A stretch of DNA of 64,000 bases, taken from Adineta ricciae (lineage: Eukaryota > Rotifera > Eurotatoria > Adinetida > Adinetidae). Positions 11,001 through 22,313 of the stretch are shown one piece after another. The stretch is taken from the NCBI GenBank assembly GCA_905250025.1, contig CAJNOJ010000035.1, positions 62,001 through 126,000 on the forward strand. Direction: 5' to 3'. Both the position numbers and the translations under genes were made by a program. The notes below the pieces were generated by a model. The model was not told the DNA's origin. It did not search any database and worked only from the letters and a program-made list of their open reading frames with translations. Every line of letters begins with the position of its first letter. Within the stretch, counting starts at the first letter, position 1.

Positions 11001-12430
11001 CGTATACGGCAGATCGTTGTCGAGTGTTTATGTATTGATCCTCAACGTCGACCAGATATCTGTTGCGTATCACAATTATGCACCGAACAATTAATGTTGT
11101 ATACCGATCGTTCATGCACAACGATTCAGACGTTGGAACGACGCTTAAGACAGCAGGATTACCAACGTGAACTTGATTTGATTAAACAGCAATCTCAACT
11201 ACAACAACAGTTTAACTATCATCAACGTTGTTTGAGTTGTTCGAGTACAAAGGAATCGTTAGTAAGTAATAGTGGTGGTATTCCAGATATGAGTTTTGAT
11301 GGGACTGACGGACAACAAGATACTCTCAAACCCGATACATTTACTGCAGGTAGATGAAAGGCACCAAATAAATAGAATGATTAATTGTTCGTCTCTAGTT
11401 TCGGATTGTGATACACCTGAGATTACATCCAAAGAATTAGTTTTTAACAATGCACCACAACCTCCGAGTAGTTCGACACGACCAACCAATGGTCGCCGTC
11501 CGATACATCGTGTTTCCTCGGAGCAGTCATTGAATTCAATCGAAAGTACATGCAAGAAGAAATGCCAAAAACTATGAACTAATTCGTTTTCTCCTCTTTA
11601 GCTTCGATCTATCAAGCTCGATCGCCAGAATCATCGAATATTTCATTTGAAAGTGGTTATGATAGTAATAATCTCGTGCAACAAACACACGTCTCATTAA
11701 GTTCGTCCAACATGGAACGAAAGTATGTTTCTACAACATCAATTCTTCTACTGTTCACACGGTCTACTTTAGACAAAGCCCATTCAATCGTTCTCGTCCA
11801 CCATCAGCAACTGGATCGATTAGTATTTCACATAAACGACTTCGACAAACAGATCCTGTTAGTCAATTACTTGACATCGTCCACAAACTTGTTCATATCT
11901 CATTCGTACGCTTGTTGTACAGCTGGGTTCTTTCTGATTGTTCTTTCTGCTTCTCTCTAGATTCCACCGAACTCATCTGATAATAAACATCGTCGTATAA
12001 TTGACCGATATCGGACATTTCTGTTCTCCAAAGGTTCAGCTCAGCATTTAAAAAGTGAACTAACAAAATTATTGAATCATTCGAGTGATTCCATTGAATT
12101 GGATAGTGGAGCAGGAAAACAGGGTATCGGCATGCAATCATTAACAAATGCTTCTCGCTCAGCATCAACTAGCTCATTGAATCTCAAAGCAGGTTAGCGA
12201 CTTTCTTCTCATCATAGCAGATCATCTCTTGTTTATACCGACGTGTATATATTCTAGTCGATCTCACCATTCCAAACAGTGATGGAGGTGTGACATATGA
12301 ACAAATGATGACATATATCGAACAGTATCTTCAGGACACCGATTATTATAAAGATATATCGCTGTCCTCGAATGAATCCGTTCAACCATCCGTCCAACGA
12401 AATCAACGACCACCGTCCGGAAAGAAATAA
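8060..12430 (+). CDS. NEK10: NEK10-like serine/threonine kinase with N-terminal armadillo repeats
   Basis: NIMA-related kinase linked in vertebrates to cilia and DNA-damage checkpoint control. About 20 exons. The N-terminal half (8060 to about 10060) gives helical armadillo-like repeats, including HTIWCLTHCAEAEDNRRRIR, LQSACCTCLAELSY and RLFPTQIFELFL, which match NEK10 rather than other NEKs. The kinase domain is complete: GSGAFGSVYRV, CALKEV, HRDLTANN, DFGLAK, SVVGTLYYACPE and DVWSLGCVLYHMATLVPPF. After a coiled, Gln-rich segment comes a C-terminal block with HKLVHISQIPPNS and GVTYEQMMTYIEQYL, also shared with NEK10. The stop is TAA at 12428-12430. The start is uncertain: the first exon used is MYYIRREHTSS at 8060, and an earlier start with upstream exons is possible. 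Introns are mostly 45-70 nt. Confidence 0.9.
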
Positions 12431-13352
12431 TGTTCATGTACATAGATCGAGATGTTGTGAATCGCGAAGAAATGGTTTTCTTGTATAGCATAGTGATAGA
12501 TAATGTGAAGGACAATGTACATGTTCAATGATTGACTGTTCGTCTGCTTATACATTTCACAAATGACCTCTGGTGTTTCTTTCTTTCTGTACTTCTTAGC
12601 ATGAAACTAAAAACAAAGAAAAATATAACTGAACTGTTTAGCATTCGTTTTTTTTCTCGATTGTGAAGCACGTGTGTCGAGACAAAGAATCAGTCATGTG
12701 GAAAACTATTGATATTGCATAACAATTATCTTACAAATGACGATAGTCTAGCGAACTCAATCAAAAGTAAACAATGCGACAGCGAGTTTAAATAGTCCTC
12801 CCCAAACAATGCTAAAAAAGAATATATTCTCTATTGTGAACAACTAATTTGATAATCTTAGGAAATCCTGAGAAATGTCAAATAGTTTTGCGCACTTTCG
12901 TGATCGGAAAAAAGGAGGAAAACAATCTCGATTCGGAGAGTTTACCATAAAATCGGGAATTGTTTCCGCTGACGTCGGATTCTTTCAACGTTTACGATAA
13001 CGTGCGCTTATATCAGCAGTGACATGTCATATGCTTCGCAATGGTCTAGAAATTTGAACAGATAGCTAGTTAAAAACATTATGTTCAAAGGTAAGCCATT
13101 TATCGTCGCATCCACTCCATACGAGTATTGCATACCCTGAAGCTAAAAATAAAAACAACCTAACTGTTTAGTATCAGTTTCTTTTGCACTGATAAATACT
13201 GTTGCATACATGTCTTCGAAAGCACGTGCACAGGACAAGAGAATCGTTGAAGCGAAGAGCTAGGTAACAATAGACAACTATTGATATTTCATATCGATTA
13301 TGTCAGTGATTATGCTTACAAATCAAACACTGAGAAATATACGATAACTAAC
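12431..13352. other. Intergenic between NEK10 and the CD225 gene
   Basis: No gene seen. The piece around 12600-12730 and the piece around 13150-13290 share short similar phrases (a run like AACTGTTTAGTAT/CATT, 'agcacgtg', 'gacaactattgatatt...cata'), which may mark an old local duplication. The region should include the CD225 promoter. Confidence 0.4.
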
Positions 13353-13808
13353 ATGGCTTCGGATGCAATAGAGACAGAATCGATCTCCCGTTCCAAAAGT
13401 GCACCAGCTGGAACATCTCGTCCAACGCTGACTTTAAGAAATGAGGCAACCAGTGCGCATTCTAGCTTTCAATCTGTCGGACCTTTAGTTCCACCAACGC
13501 GCCGAACACAAAGGATTCCGACATTCTTTCCATGGTCTATCTTTAATCTTTTATTTGTACCTTTTGGCATTCTATGCTGTTACTTTTCACACAAAGTGAG
13601 CCAATTCAAAATACAAAATCGACATGACGCAGCAGTTCTGTGGTCAAAGCGTACATTTGTGGTCAATATCATTACAACATTACTGATGATTGGTGTGATT
13701 ATAACTGTTGTGATGTTACATTATGACTATGAGCAGCGCAAGGAAGAAAATGTTGGTAATCAAACACGAACGACAGGTTCTTATATTCCATGGCAGCCGG
13801 GACGTTAA
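13353..13808 (+). CDS. CD225/dispanin (IFITM-like) small membrane protein
   Basis: About 151 residues, single exon. A polar, Ser/Thr-rich N-terminal half precedes the CD225 domain. The first hydrophobic segment contains FFPWSIFNLLFVPFGILCCY, with the PWSIFN signature of the family. A short loop (HKVSQFKIQNRHDAAVLWSK) follows, with the usual 'A' and basic residues after the re-entrant helix, and then a second helix (IITTLLMIGVIITVVML). Family members include PRRT2, SYNDIG and IFITM proteins, which act in membrane fusion and vesicle traffic; which subfamily this one belongs to is not clear. I chose MASDAIET as the start; an in-frame ATG lies 72 nt upstream. The C terminus is short and polar. 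It converges on the TMEM163 gene with only 53 nt between stop codons. Confidence 0.8.
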   Translation: MASDAIETESISRSKSAPAGTSRPTLTLRNEATSAHSSFQSVGPLVPPTRRTQRIPTFFPWSIFNLLFVPFGILCCYFSHKVSQFKIQNRHDAAVLWSKRTFVVNIITTLLMIGVIITVVMLHYDYEQRKEENVGNQTRTTGSYIPWQPGR

Positions 13809-13844
13809 AAAGAAATGTTTTTCATGCTTTGCTCTGCTCATATA

Positions 13845-13850
13845 AATAAA
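13845..13850 (+). promoter_or_regulatory. Poly(A) signal of the CD225 gene
   Basis: AATAAA 36 nt after the CD225 stop codon and only 11 nt before the stop of the convergent TMEM163 gene. Cleavage would therefore fall inside the TMEM163 coding region, so the two transcripts should overlap at their 3' ends. Confidence 0.6.
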
Positions 13851-13861
13851 GTATCTAATTT

Positions 13862-14581
13862 TTAAGAATAATTTTGAATCGATTTAAACATCATCCAAAT
13901 GCCGTAAATCATAATTGTTGCTGAAATAAACATGCCAATAAGTGGATCCATATACCAAAATTTAGTTGTCGAATTATAAATGGTTGTGCTAACAGCGACT
14001 GACAATGCCATCAATGCTGAAATGAATGTATTGAATGCGTCCGAATAAGCAGAAATCACATTCAATTTTTTCGCAACTGTGTACTTGCCGAAGGCTAAAC
14101 ATAGGAAAACGAATGTTTGTATGCCCACAGCAACAGCCAGATAATGATTTGGTATGGGATGAATTCCATTGCGTAAATCAAATATTGAATCAATAAACAC
14201 ACCGAAACCCGAAAGAAAGAAGAGTACGGATAAGATTCTTAAAACATAGACTTCGCGTTTATCTTGTTCTTGTGAGCTAGTAAAACGCCAGATTATTGTC
14301 GCGAATGCTAGAACATCAAGAATCGTATCCACTGCAAAGCCAAGTGCCGATACCGATTGTTCTTCGACAGCTAAGAAAAACGTAATGAAACCACAAACTG
14401 TGCTAACAAAGATCGAGATAATATTTAACGTTATTGACGCATGACGAACTGTTGTTTCATCTTCCTTGGATAATGTCGAGTCTGACGTCACGATTAAGTC
14501 GAGTTTTTCATTGTTGGATCTGGTCGTAATTGTGTATTTTGGTGCTGGAACATCGTCATCAAAACGTTCGTAGCGTGCCAT
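13862..14581 (-). CDS. TMEM163: TMEM163-like zinc transporter (cation diffusion facilitator related)
   Basis: About 239 residues, single exon, six predicted membrane helices. TMEM163 proteins move zinc across plasma, vesicle and lysosomal membranes and are distant members of the CDF family. The helix with ALGFAVDTILDVLAFATIIW carries the D-x-x-x-D pair that in TMEM163 is needed for zinc transport, followed by WRF as in the family. Later helices include YLAVAVGIQTFVFLCLAFG and a second acidic helix (SAYSDAFNTFISALMAL). The N terminus (MARYERFDDDVPAP) is cytosolic and acidic. I chose this start because the open frame upstream (to 14650) adds only a poly-Phe stretch. It is convergent with the CD225 gene. 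Confidence 0.8.
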   Translation of the reverse strand: MARYERFDDDVPAPKYTITTRSNNEKLDLIVTSDSTLSKEDETTVRHASITLNIISIFVSTVCGFITFFLAVEEQSVSALGFAVDTILDVLAFATIIWRFTSSQEQDKREVYVLRILSVLFFLSGFGVFIDSIFDLRNGIHPIPNHYLAVAVGIQTFVFLCLAFGKYTVAKKLNVISAYSDAFNTFISALMALSVAVSTTIYNSTTKFWYMDPLIGMFISATIMIYGIWMMFKSIQNYS

Positions 14582-16393
14582 AGTGAAGAAGAAAAAAAAA
14601 GAATAATAAGTATCTAAAAATAAAAGTTCGACTGTATTAAATCTTTTCACTAGTGCTTGATAAACTGCAGGATCACATCAGAGAAAGATCCGACATTATA
14701 CGAGTAAAATCAATATTTTATGTTGCTTTCTTCTTCTATCATCAACAGTCTGTGACTTGCATGGTACTTGACTTCTTTTTTTTTCTAATGTCAAGAAAAA
14801 CGCTCTCTTTTTTTCTTCCCAATTTCTACTGAGAATTTAACAAAAATGAGCACAACACATATAGGTGAAAATGGTCTCTGCGGGAAACTAATCGGTTGAG
14901 CGAGAACGACAAATACACGCACATACTTTGTCATAAACTGATTTCCCATCGTTATCAGCACGAGAGAGAGAGAAAGAAAACGATTTCCTCATTTACTCTG
15001 ACAGATATCTTTACTGAAGATAGATATGCTACTCGTAGTCTTATCTCGACTTCAACAGTTGATGTTTGCTTGTCTTTCTCTTGGGAACAGTTGAATGTTA
15101 ACGTATTTGCCAGGACGATTCCCTCTCTTTTCTAAAATTCAACTCGTTCTCTCCTTTCCTGACACTTCTCCCCCTCCGCTCACTGACTGCAAGCTTGAAA
15201 TATTAATAATGCATTTTAACGGATGCTCTCTTCTTTTCTGCTTAGAGAAAAAAGACTTATAAATGATACTCAAGTTTTGTTTATCGCACATTTCCGATAG
15301 TTTTTGTCGTTTCTACTAATAAAAATATTATGCGATGAAAAAATAACATTGACGAGCACAATCGGATTCATTCGTTAACAATGATTGATTTTCTCCGAAA
15401 AAAAAACGCAAATTTTCTTTCTTATGACATCAGCGGAATTATTATTAACGTCGGACTTTATTAATCAACCGTACTGTATTCAAACAAAAGATCTGCCAGC
15501 TAAGCGAGTCGATACTTAGAATATGAAATATCTGTTAAGAGAAAAAGTCTCCCGACAAATGTCAATATTAATCAATTTCAATAAACAATCAATATTTCCA
15601 TAAGCACATTTTATATTTACACTAATAGTTTTTTTTTATGACAAACTCGCCGTTTCACACGAACATTAAACGATATTCTTTGAACAAATATAATAAAACG
15701 CCTAGTCGTCAAATAACTTTCTTTTTCTAAAACATCTGTTTGAAATATTTACACGAAGAAGAAAAGCGAAATTGGATCAAAATCATATAATAACAGCATT
15801 GAACTTCTCTTTGCTTAATCGTAATCGTTACAGGATCGATCAAACTTAATAAGGTTTCTTTTAATAATAATGCCAACAGTTGTCATCTGAACAGACTTCA
15901 GCTTGCACCAAGGTCACCAGATAATTACCCAAAGTATGCTTACTATTCGAACAGTTCTATACACATGCAAATATAATTGAGTGATGATCGCTGTGGGATA
16001 TTCTTTCTGCGTATATTGAACAAGAATCAATTTTTTCCTCTGTGTCTTTCTCTTCTCCTCGAGTCCTTCACTTTCAATGTGTACAAACTAGTTGATGAAA
16101 TAGAAAGTTTGTCTATCAAAAGCTCATTTATTTCGGTGTTATATTGAGATATAATTCATAAATTTCCTTCTGTCTTCTCATCATTATCAACAGGCAAAGA
16201 GAAAAATATACCATATATACTTTCTTCTTCTCCTTCTTTCTTCCTTTCTTCTCTCTCTTCCCTTCGCAATTGTTCTTCCTTCGTGTATATGTACAATTAC
16301 TAGCTATACATATTCTATATCGCCGTCTTGTCATCAAACTCGAATTTATCTCTCCGACTTTCGATATGATTCATTGAATAAAAAGCTTCTACT
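14582..16393. other. 1.8-kb divergent intergenic region
   Basis: No gene seen on either strand. The stretch lies between the divergent TMEM163 (minus) and collagen (plus) genes, so it should hold both promoters. It is AT-rich with pyrimidine-rich patches, including a CT-rich stretch at about 16200-16270. The open frames here have no recognisable motif. Confidence 0.5.
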
Positions 16394-19212
16394 ATGCCAA
16401 TCGATAAAAGAAGACTAACAACGATATCACCACAACCGAAATGGTTTTTATCCATGTATTTTTCCACTCATACACTTTATCTATTTCTCATCTTAACATC
16501 TATTACTTGGAATGCTTATAACACTCATCAGTATCAAATCTTAGCCGAACGACAATCGAAGTTAGAGAATATTCTCACAGAATTGTTGCCATCGTCATCT
16601 TCGATTCCATTATTTCAATCGGAAACTCCATCATTTGAACAGTGGGTGAAAAAAATTTATCAAACAATTCACCAATTCATATACAAAGATCCAATCAATA
16701 AGAATTCAATTCCACAAACTATTGAAGTAAGTAATTATTATTGACTGTTACGCGATGAGTATGAAGAACTTAAAAAATACAGAATGCTACTTACTTTTGC
16801 TTTCGATGATGTAATATATTATGTTAAACTCTATGTTTGTTTTATATGAAACAACACGACAAAAAGAATAACAATAGATGCAGTTCAATTGACCTTTTTT
16901 GTTTAATTTAAAAGGAAAATTGTCATCACATTCTTCAATTGATAGGATTATCGAATAGAAGAAAAGTTACGAGCACTGACCGTTATTTTTTTCTGCAGAG
17001 TGTAATCGTTCCTACTAATTGTTAATGGATAATTCTGCTTTTTTTTGCGTAGCAAGATAACGTTTTTTCTAATACTATTTTCATGCCTCGAGAAGAAAAA
17101 TAAGTAATAGCATGGATTGCACTTATTTTAGAATGGAACGAGACAACGACGATACACTCGAGAAGTACAAGCGACTAATTGTCAATGTCCTCCAGGTATA
17201 CATAACTTTGCTTTCTATCAGAATTTAAAGTACTTGCTTTTTGTTCGATAGGTCCAAAAGGGGAAAAGGTTTGTTGTGCAGTGGAATTTGAATGGGGAAA
17301 GTTATCGTTGATATTCTAGGGTGATCGAGGATTTGCCGGATTTCCAGTAAGATGATCGATTTCTTTGACGTTGTATAAATGAGATTTTTTAGGGTGAAAT
17401 GGGACCGAAGGGTGAACGAGGCCATCCAGGCTCGATAGTTTGGAATGGTATCAAAGTAAATCTTGTGAACATGCTCATTTTCACGTACACAAAGAACTAT
17501 TGTAATTTCGATAGGGTGAAAAAGGTGAACCAGGTCAAGCTGTTGACAGTACTCAGCAAGTGCTATTATCGTCACCTGAAGGTAAATTGATTCAAGGTCC
17601 ACCGGGACCACCAGGACAAAAGGGAGAAATGGGAGCACCTGGTCTTAATGGTATTGGCAAAGCTGGACCACCTGGCCAAGATGTAGGATTACATCTTTTT
17701 TTGTCTCATTTCATTTGCATATATTGATCTATCGTAGGGTTTACCAGGCGAAAAGGTATGTTGAGAACATTACTAACAATAGACACACGATAAATTAAAC
17801 GAAATGTTATGAAGAAAACCAGACAATGCTTTTTGGTGTTGTGTCTGCACAGATATTTGCTTGCATGTATGTTTGCATGATGCTTGCATGTTTTCTTCGT
17901 GTCTAGGGGGAAAAAGGTGACCGTGGTGCGTTTATTCGACCAAGAGTACGGCGCGTCATTTATTTAAAAGGCGAGCCTGGCGTACCGGGAGAAAAAGGTG
18001 ATGCTGGTTATTCAATTATTGGACCAAAAGGTAGCCGTGGTGCCCCCGGTCTACCTGGAAAGTAAAAAACATATCCTCGAGTCATTTTTCGAATTAAATC
18101 GTTTTCTTTTAATTCTAGTCCTGGCCTTCCAGGACAGGATGGTGTCAGTGGTACAAAAGGTGAGATCGGTTATCCTGGACCACCGGGTAGAAAGGTACAT
18201 TTAGAAATTCATTTATGTGCGGATGGATACTATAACACGATGGTGTTTATAGGGCGAGCCTGGCATGAAAGGTGAATCGGGATATATTCAAAAAATTGAT
18301 TTTAATCAAACACATGTTCTCCTGAGAGGTCCACCTGGTCCTCCAGGACTTCCAGTAAGTTTAAAATCGATGTGAAATAGATTGATGCTCATATCTAGTC
18401 AACTAGGGAAGAATCGGACTTCCAGGTCAACCAGGCTACAATGGACAGAAAGGTGAACGAGGATATAATGGTATCATGGTAAATCAGATAGTGACCGGTC
18501 TTCATGCAAGTGATTGACTTTTCTTGTCGTTTAGGGTTTAAAAGGTGACACAGGCCCACCTGGTATCAAAGTAAATCCTTCTCGAGAATGAATTTGTTTT
18601 TTAATTTATGTTTTGATTTTACTCTAGGGTGAAAAAGGTTTTTCAATCAAAGGAGATAAAGGAAACCGAGGTTCTATAGGTTTGCCTGGTTATGGGATGG
18701 TATAGTTATAAGCTTGCTATTTTTCTTCTAAATACACTAATTTTCTTAAACTTTAAAGAGCATGCATAAGAAACGGTCACTGGTATGTGTGTGTGTGTGT
18801 CATGTAAATACTTTTTTTCTATATACTAATGTAGAAAGCATTGGTGGTTTTCTTCTAACGATGATTGCGATTAATTGATTCTTAGCAGCTATCATTTTTT
18901 TTCTCTCTTCTAGGGCAATCAAGGCGAAAGAGGTGTTCAAGTAAGTGAAAACCTATGCTTGTCGATTTTACAACAGTTCTCTACATTTAGGGCCCACCAG
19001 GAGAAAAGGGTGATAAAGTATGTAGGAGAATCTGAAGGAACATGCAATAGAATTGGCACATTCTGTAGGGCAACGAAGGAAAAGAAGGACAACGTGGTTT
19101 TCGTGGTCGATCTGGTTTGCCAGGTCCAGCTGGAATGGATGCATTGCCATGCCCTCAGGAACTGCTGAACAATTTCGATACAATGTGTACTTCATGTTGT
19201 AGAAAACCGTGA
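16394..19212 (+). CDS. Membrane-anchored short collagen with cuticle-collagen-like layout
   Basis: Extracellular structural protein built from about 15 small exons. Exon 1 encodes a basic cytosolic start (MPIDKRRL), one hydrophobic helix (YFSTHTLYLFLILTSIT) and a linker, so a type II signal anchor. Exon 2 (about 17132-17194) contains RQRRYTREV, a furin-like site, then C-x-C-PPG. Exons from 17252 on encode interrupted Gly-X-Y runs, e.g. [58 protein letters not shown] and GPPGEKGDK. The C terminus has two cysteine groups, DALPCPQEL and MCTSCCRKP, before TGA at 19210. Anchor, proprotein-convertase site, cysteines and a short triple helix in this order resemble nematode cuticle collagens and membrane collagens such as type XIII. 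Most Gly-X-Y exons begin with a complete Gly codon, as usual for collagen genes. Confidence 0.88.
18787..18802 (+). repeat. (TG)n microsatellite in a collagen intron
   Basis: About eight TG units in the longest intron of the collagen gene, between the exon ending in GLPGYGM and the exon NQGERG. Confidence 0.8.
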
Positions 19213-19466
19213 TCGATAAATCTCGTTCAAGATTTATTCTCCGGTGTTCAAACGTAGACAGGCAAATATCTGAAAGAAGAGACAAATTCGATGGAAGCGC
19301 TGCCAATCTTTTTTATTTGTACGTAGAACGATAGATAATTGTGTCGTCTTAATATAAACATTTGAAATGTATAATAAATACCAAGAAAGAGATGATGAAC
19401 GTGTTCAAATGTTCCAATCATTCTGATAGGAATCGAAAAAGTAAAAGTGGTGTAACTCAAGGTGAA

Positions 19467-20548
19467 CTATTGCCGTTGAAGTGCGTCCAAAAGGATTAAA
19501 CCTTTGTTATCTGATAAAGTTGAGTCTCCGAGTTCATCCATTTCAAATTGATTGTTATCGATTCCACGTTCTTTTTCTTCTTCGAATTTTATCTGACTAT
19601 CCTTGAATGCTAATTCTTCGCCATGCCATTCTTCATCCGCTCTAGCACCAAGTCTTTCCAATTCTTCGATAACTTCTTTGGCATTCATATGCTTGGCCCA
19701 TGCTAATGGTGTATTTCCATTTAAATCCTAAAAGAACAAGATCGTTCAATTTTTTCGTCAATTCTATTTAGTATAGAATACTTTAATATTTATATCAGCG
19801 CCATACTTTTCCAACAGTCGGACAAAGTCAACAAAATTATGTCCAGCAGCAATATGAAGCGCACTCCATCCCAATTTATCTAATGTATCAACCAGAATTT
19901 TCCCTTCTTCGATTAATAATTTGGCTACATTTATTAAACCTTCATCGACGGCGAAATGTAAGAGATAACATCCATTTTGAGCACCTGATGAGCTTTTTAC
20001 TTGTGCGCCGTGATCCATTAGAATTTGAATTAGTTCTAGTCATAGACAAAAATAATCATCGAAGATTGATTTCGTTAAAAAAAACATTATTCGTACCAAT
20101 GTCGTTGTAATGCATCGCATTAGCAATCAGATCCATGCCTTGCATATTATCACAGTCGATCTTTGCGCCATATTTTAAAAGTAATTTCACATTTTCTTTG
20201 CTATCTCGCTGAACAGCAGTCATCAGTGGTGTCCAACCAAGACCATCACGTATTTCTAAGTCATCGACAAATTTCAAGAACATTTCCAATAACTCGGAAT
20301 TGTCTAAAAAGAAATTTCATAGATAAATGTTCTCGTTGAGAAATAGAGACAAGTAGTTTACCTTGCCACGTCGCATAATGCAACAAGGTACATCGATTAG
20401 CATTACCAGGTACAAGAGATTTACATATCACCTTCATATTCTCATCAGTAATACTTTGTATTTGCGCTTTGAGATTATCGATATCTTGATTTTCGATGGC
20501 GTCAGCCATTAATTGCTCCTTGCTTATCGTCAGACCCATTTTGTTCAA
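19467..20548 (-). CDS. Ankyrin-repeat protein
   Basis: Four exons on the minus strand, joined by introns of about 55-60 nt with in-phase GT-AG ends, give a protein of about 300 residues. After a short helical start (SKEQLMADAIENQD) come ankyrin repeats. Examples are TLLHYATWQ, GLGWTPLMTAVQRDSKENV, LLLKYGAKID, LLHFAVDEGLINVAKLLIEE, LGWSALHIAAGHNFVDFVRL, LLEKYGADINIK and DLNGNTPLAWAKHMNAKEV. The C-terminal part (EEWHGEELAFKDSQIKFEEE) is acidic and charged with no recognised domain. Likely a soluble scaffold; partners cannot be inferred. The start may be the first ATG (MNKMGL) or the one three codons later. It ends 254 nt from the end of the collagen gene, convergent with it. Confidence 0.8.
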
Positions 20549-21083
20549 AGAAATGAAGTATTAACTATGTCACGCACAATATGAGTGATAAACGAAACGA
20601 CTCGAACAACGTGCATTTTCATCATTCGGTCATTTATCTTTTATATATAGACAAAATTCACTGATGCGCATCGTAATGTGTCTCCTCTTCTTCTTCTTTC
20701 CTCAATAACAAAATGATTCGTCATTGATGGTGAGAAGCTTCAATGTCGTGTTTCATCGGAGGTCTTTATTCGATATTCAATTAGTGTCAGATTCACGAGA
20801 ATGAAAAATAATGAGAACTGTCCTATTTCTGATAAGCACTCACATTATCATCAATCTCATGTCTACAAACATCATAAATCGGTCAAAAATGTGTTCATAT
20901 ACATGTGTATATATCAAGATTATAATAAGTTCGGAATATTTCCCGTTAAACCAATGATCTCCGATGATTTTATTATAAGTAAGTAACAAATATATAAGCC
21001 ACTCCGATTCGAAAGAAAACTAGTTAGTTGTTAGTATGACAAAATCAGTTATTCGATGTTGTGTGATGATTTGTATAGTCGCT
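20549..21083. other. Intergenic between the ankyrin gene and BAG1
   Basis: No supported gene. A 61-codon plus-strand open frame at 20801-20986 has no motif. The left part should hold the ankyrin-gene promoter and the right part the BAG1 3' UTR. Confidence 0.4.
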
Positions 21084-21958
21084 TTAGTAAGATGAAATCG
21101 CTGAGAGAATATTATTTGAAATATCCAAACGATCCTAAAATAAAATCATTTGACTTTTAATTCTTTTTTTTGAACAACTTACCTCGATTAAAGCTGAAAT
21201 TTCCTTCTTTTTTCGTAGTGCATCATGTTCATTGGGAGCAACATTTAGATTTCTAACAATCGAACTAAATGTTTGCAAATCTGAACGGCAACGTTCACCA
21301 CGAGAGTATAAATCGTTGAGAATGTGGTCGCATTGATTTCGTGTTTGCTGACTCTGAAAAAATTTTCATCGATGATTCAATCGTATTGCTATAAAATAAG
21401 ATTTTGCCGTACCTGTTTAATATTTTCAAAATCTCGACAAACGAGTTCGAGAACGTCATCGATCAATTTCACATCTTTTTCAATACTCAACAAACGGCGA
21501 AAATTATCATCTTCTGTGCCTGATAACTAAAACGGAAATTTCAAATTTTCAATAACATTTCATTTTCCATCAAACCTTTTCTCCAATTAACATGATATGG
21601 TTTCCATTGAATATACCGAACTTTTCTAGCTCTTTATCTGGTGTTTGATGTAAACGTTGACCTTGATTTCGGAAAAAAAACGACAAAAGTCAAGGAAAAG
21701 AAAAATGACGAAGAATTATTGTTACCGCGAAAGACAAGTTGTTGATTATGAAGAGTAACACGAGCCTTCTTTTCTACTTCCATCATTAAATCTCTAACTA
21801 AAGGTGGTCGTTCCAAATGAAGGTGAACATCGAATCGGTCAGAACCTTGAAAAGCAGAATTTTTATCAAAATCATCGAACTCGTCAAATTCCAATCTTAC
21901 CATGTTGAACTTCAACATGCAAAATGTGATAACGACTTTTAATTTCCTTATTCGACAT
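21084..21958 (-). CDS. BAG1: BAG1-like Hsp70 co-chaperone (ubiquitin-like plus BAG domain)
   Basis: Nucleotide-exchange factor for Hsp70/Hsc70. Six or so exons on the minus strand. The start is MSNKEIKSRYHILHVEV at 21958. A ubiquitin-like domain follows: DLMMEVEKKARVTLHNQQLV, FRGQRLHQTPDKELEKFGIF and GNHIMLIGEK, which match BAG1 closely. After that comes a helical BAG domain: NFRRLLSIEKDVKLIDDVLE, QTRNQCDHILNDLYSRGERC and SIVRNLNVAPNEHDALRKKK. The last exon encodes DRLDISNNILSAISSY before TAA at 21084. At about 210-220 residues it has the length of short BAG1 isoforms. No extra N-terminal region with hexapeptide repeats is seen. Confidence 0.88.
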
Positions 21959-22313
21959 TTTGATAGTTCACGATTAACTGACAAATGTTGGAATGTTTAT
22001 AACGATTTGATTTTGAGTTTCTATGACAATTTTGTGTGAGTTTGTTTCGTATGTAGATGGCACTGTTCAACAGTAAAACCAACAAAATTGTATTCTGTTG
22101 AATCAACACCTGAATTACAGATAAAACTCTAATGAGTTTCTATTTAAATAAAAGAATCAATAAAGACAGCTCTGAGTTACTTTCCTAGGGTCTCTTTCTT
22201 TGTTGATTATATTTGAATTAATCAGGAAAACTTTATATACCACCTTCGTTTCTTATTCCAGTAGCATTTTTTGGTTTGCACTTACATATTTCAAACTTGT
22301 ATTCAATAAATCT
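21959..22313. other. Divergent promoter region of BAG1 and the next gene
   Basis: About 355 nt with no coding signal, between two gene starts that point away from each other. No specific element recognised. Confidence 0.4.

Noticed and set aside
17225-17638. 137-codon minus-strand open frame over the collagen gene
   Set aside because: Antisense to Gly-X-Y exons and their introns; no motif, and the plus strand explains the sequence.
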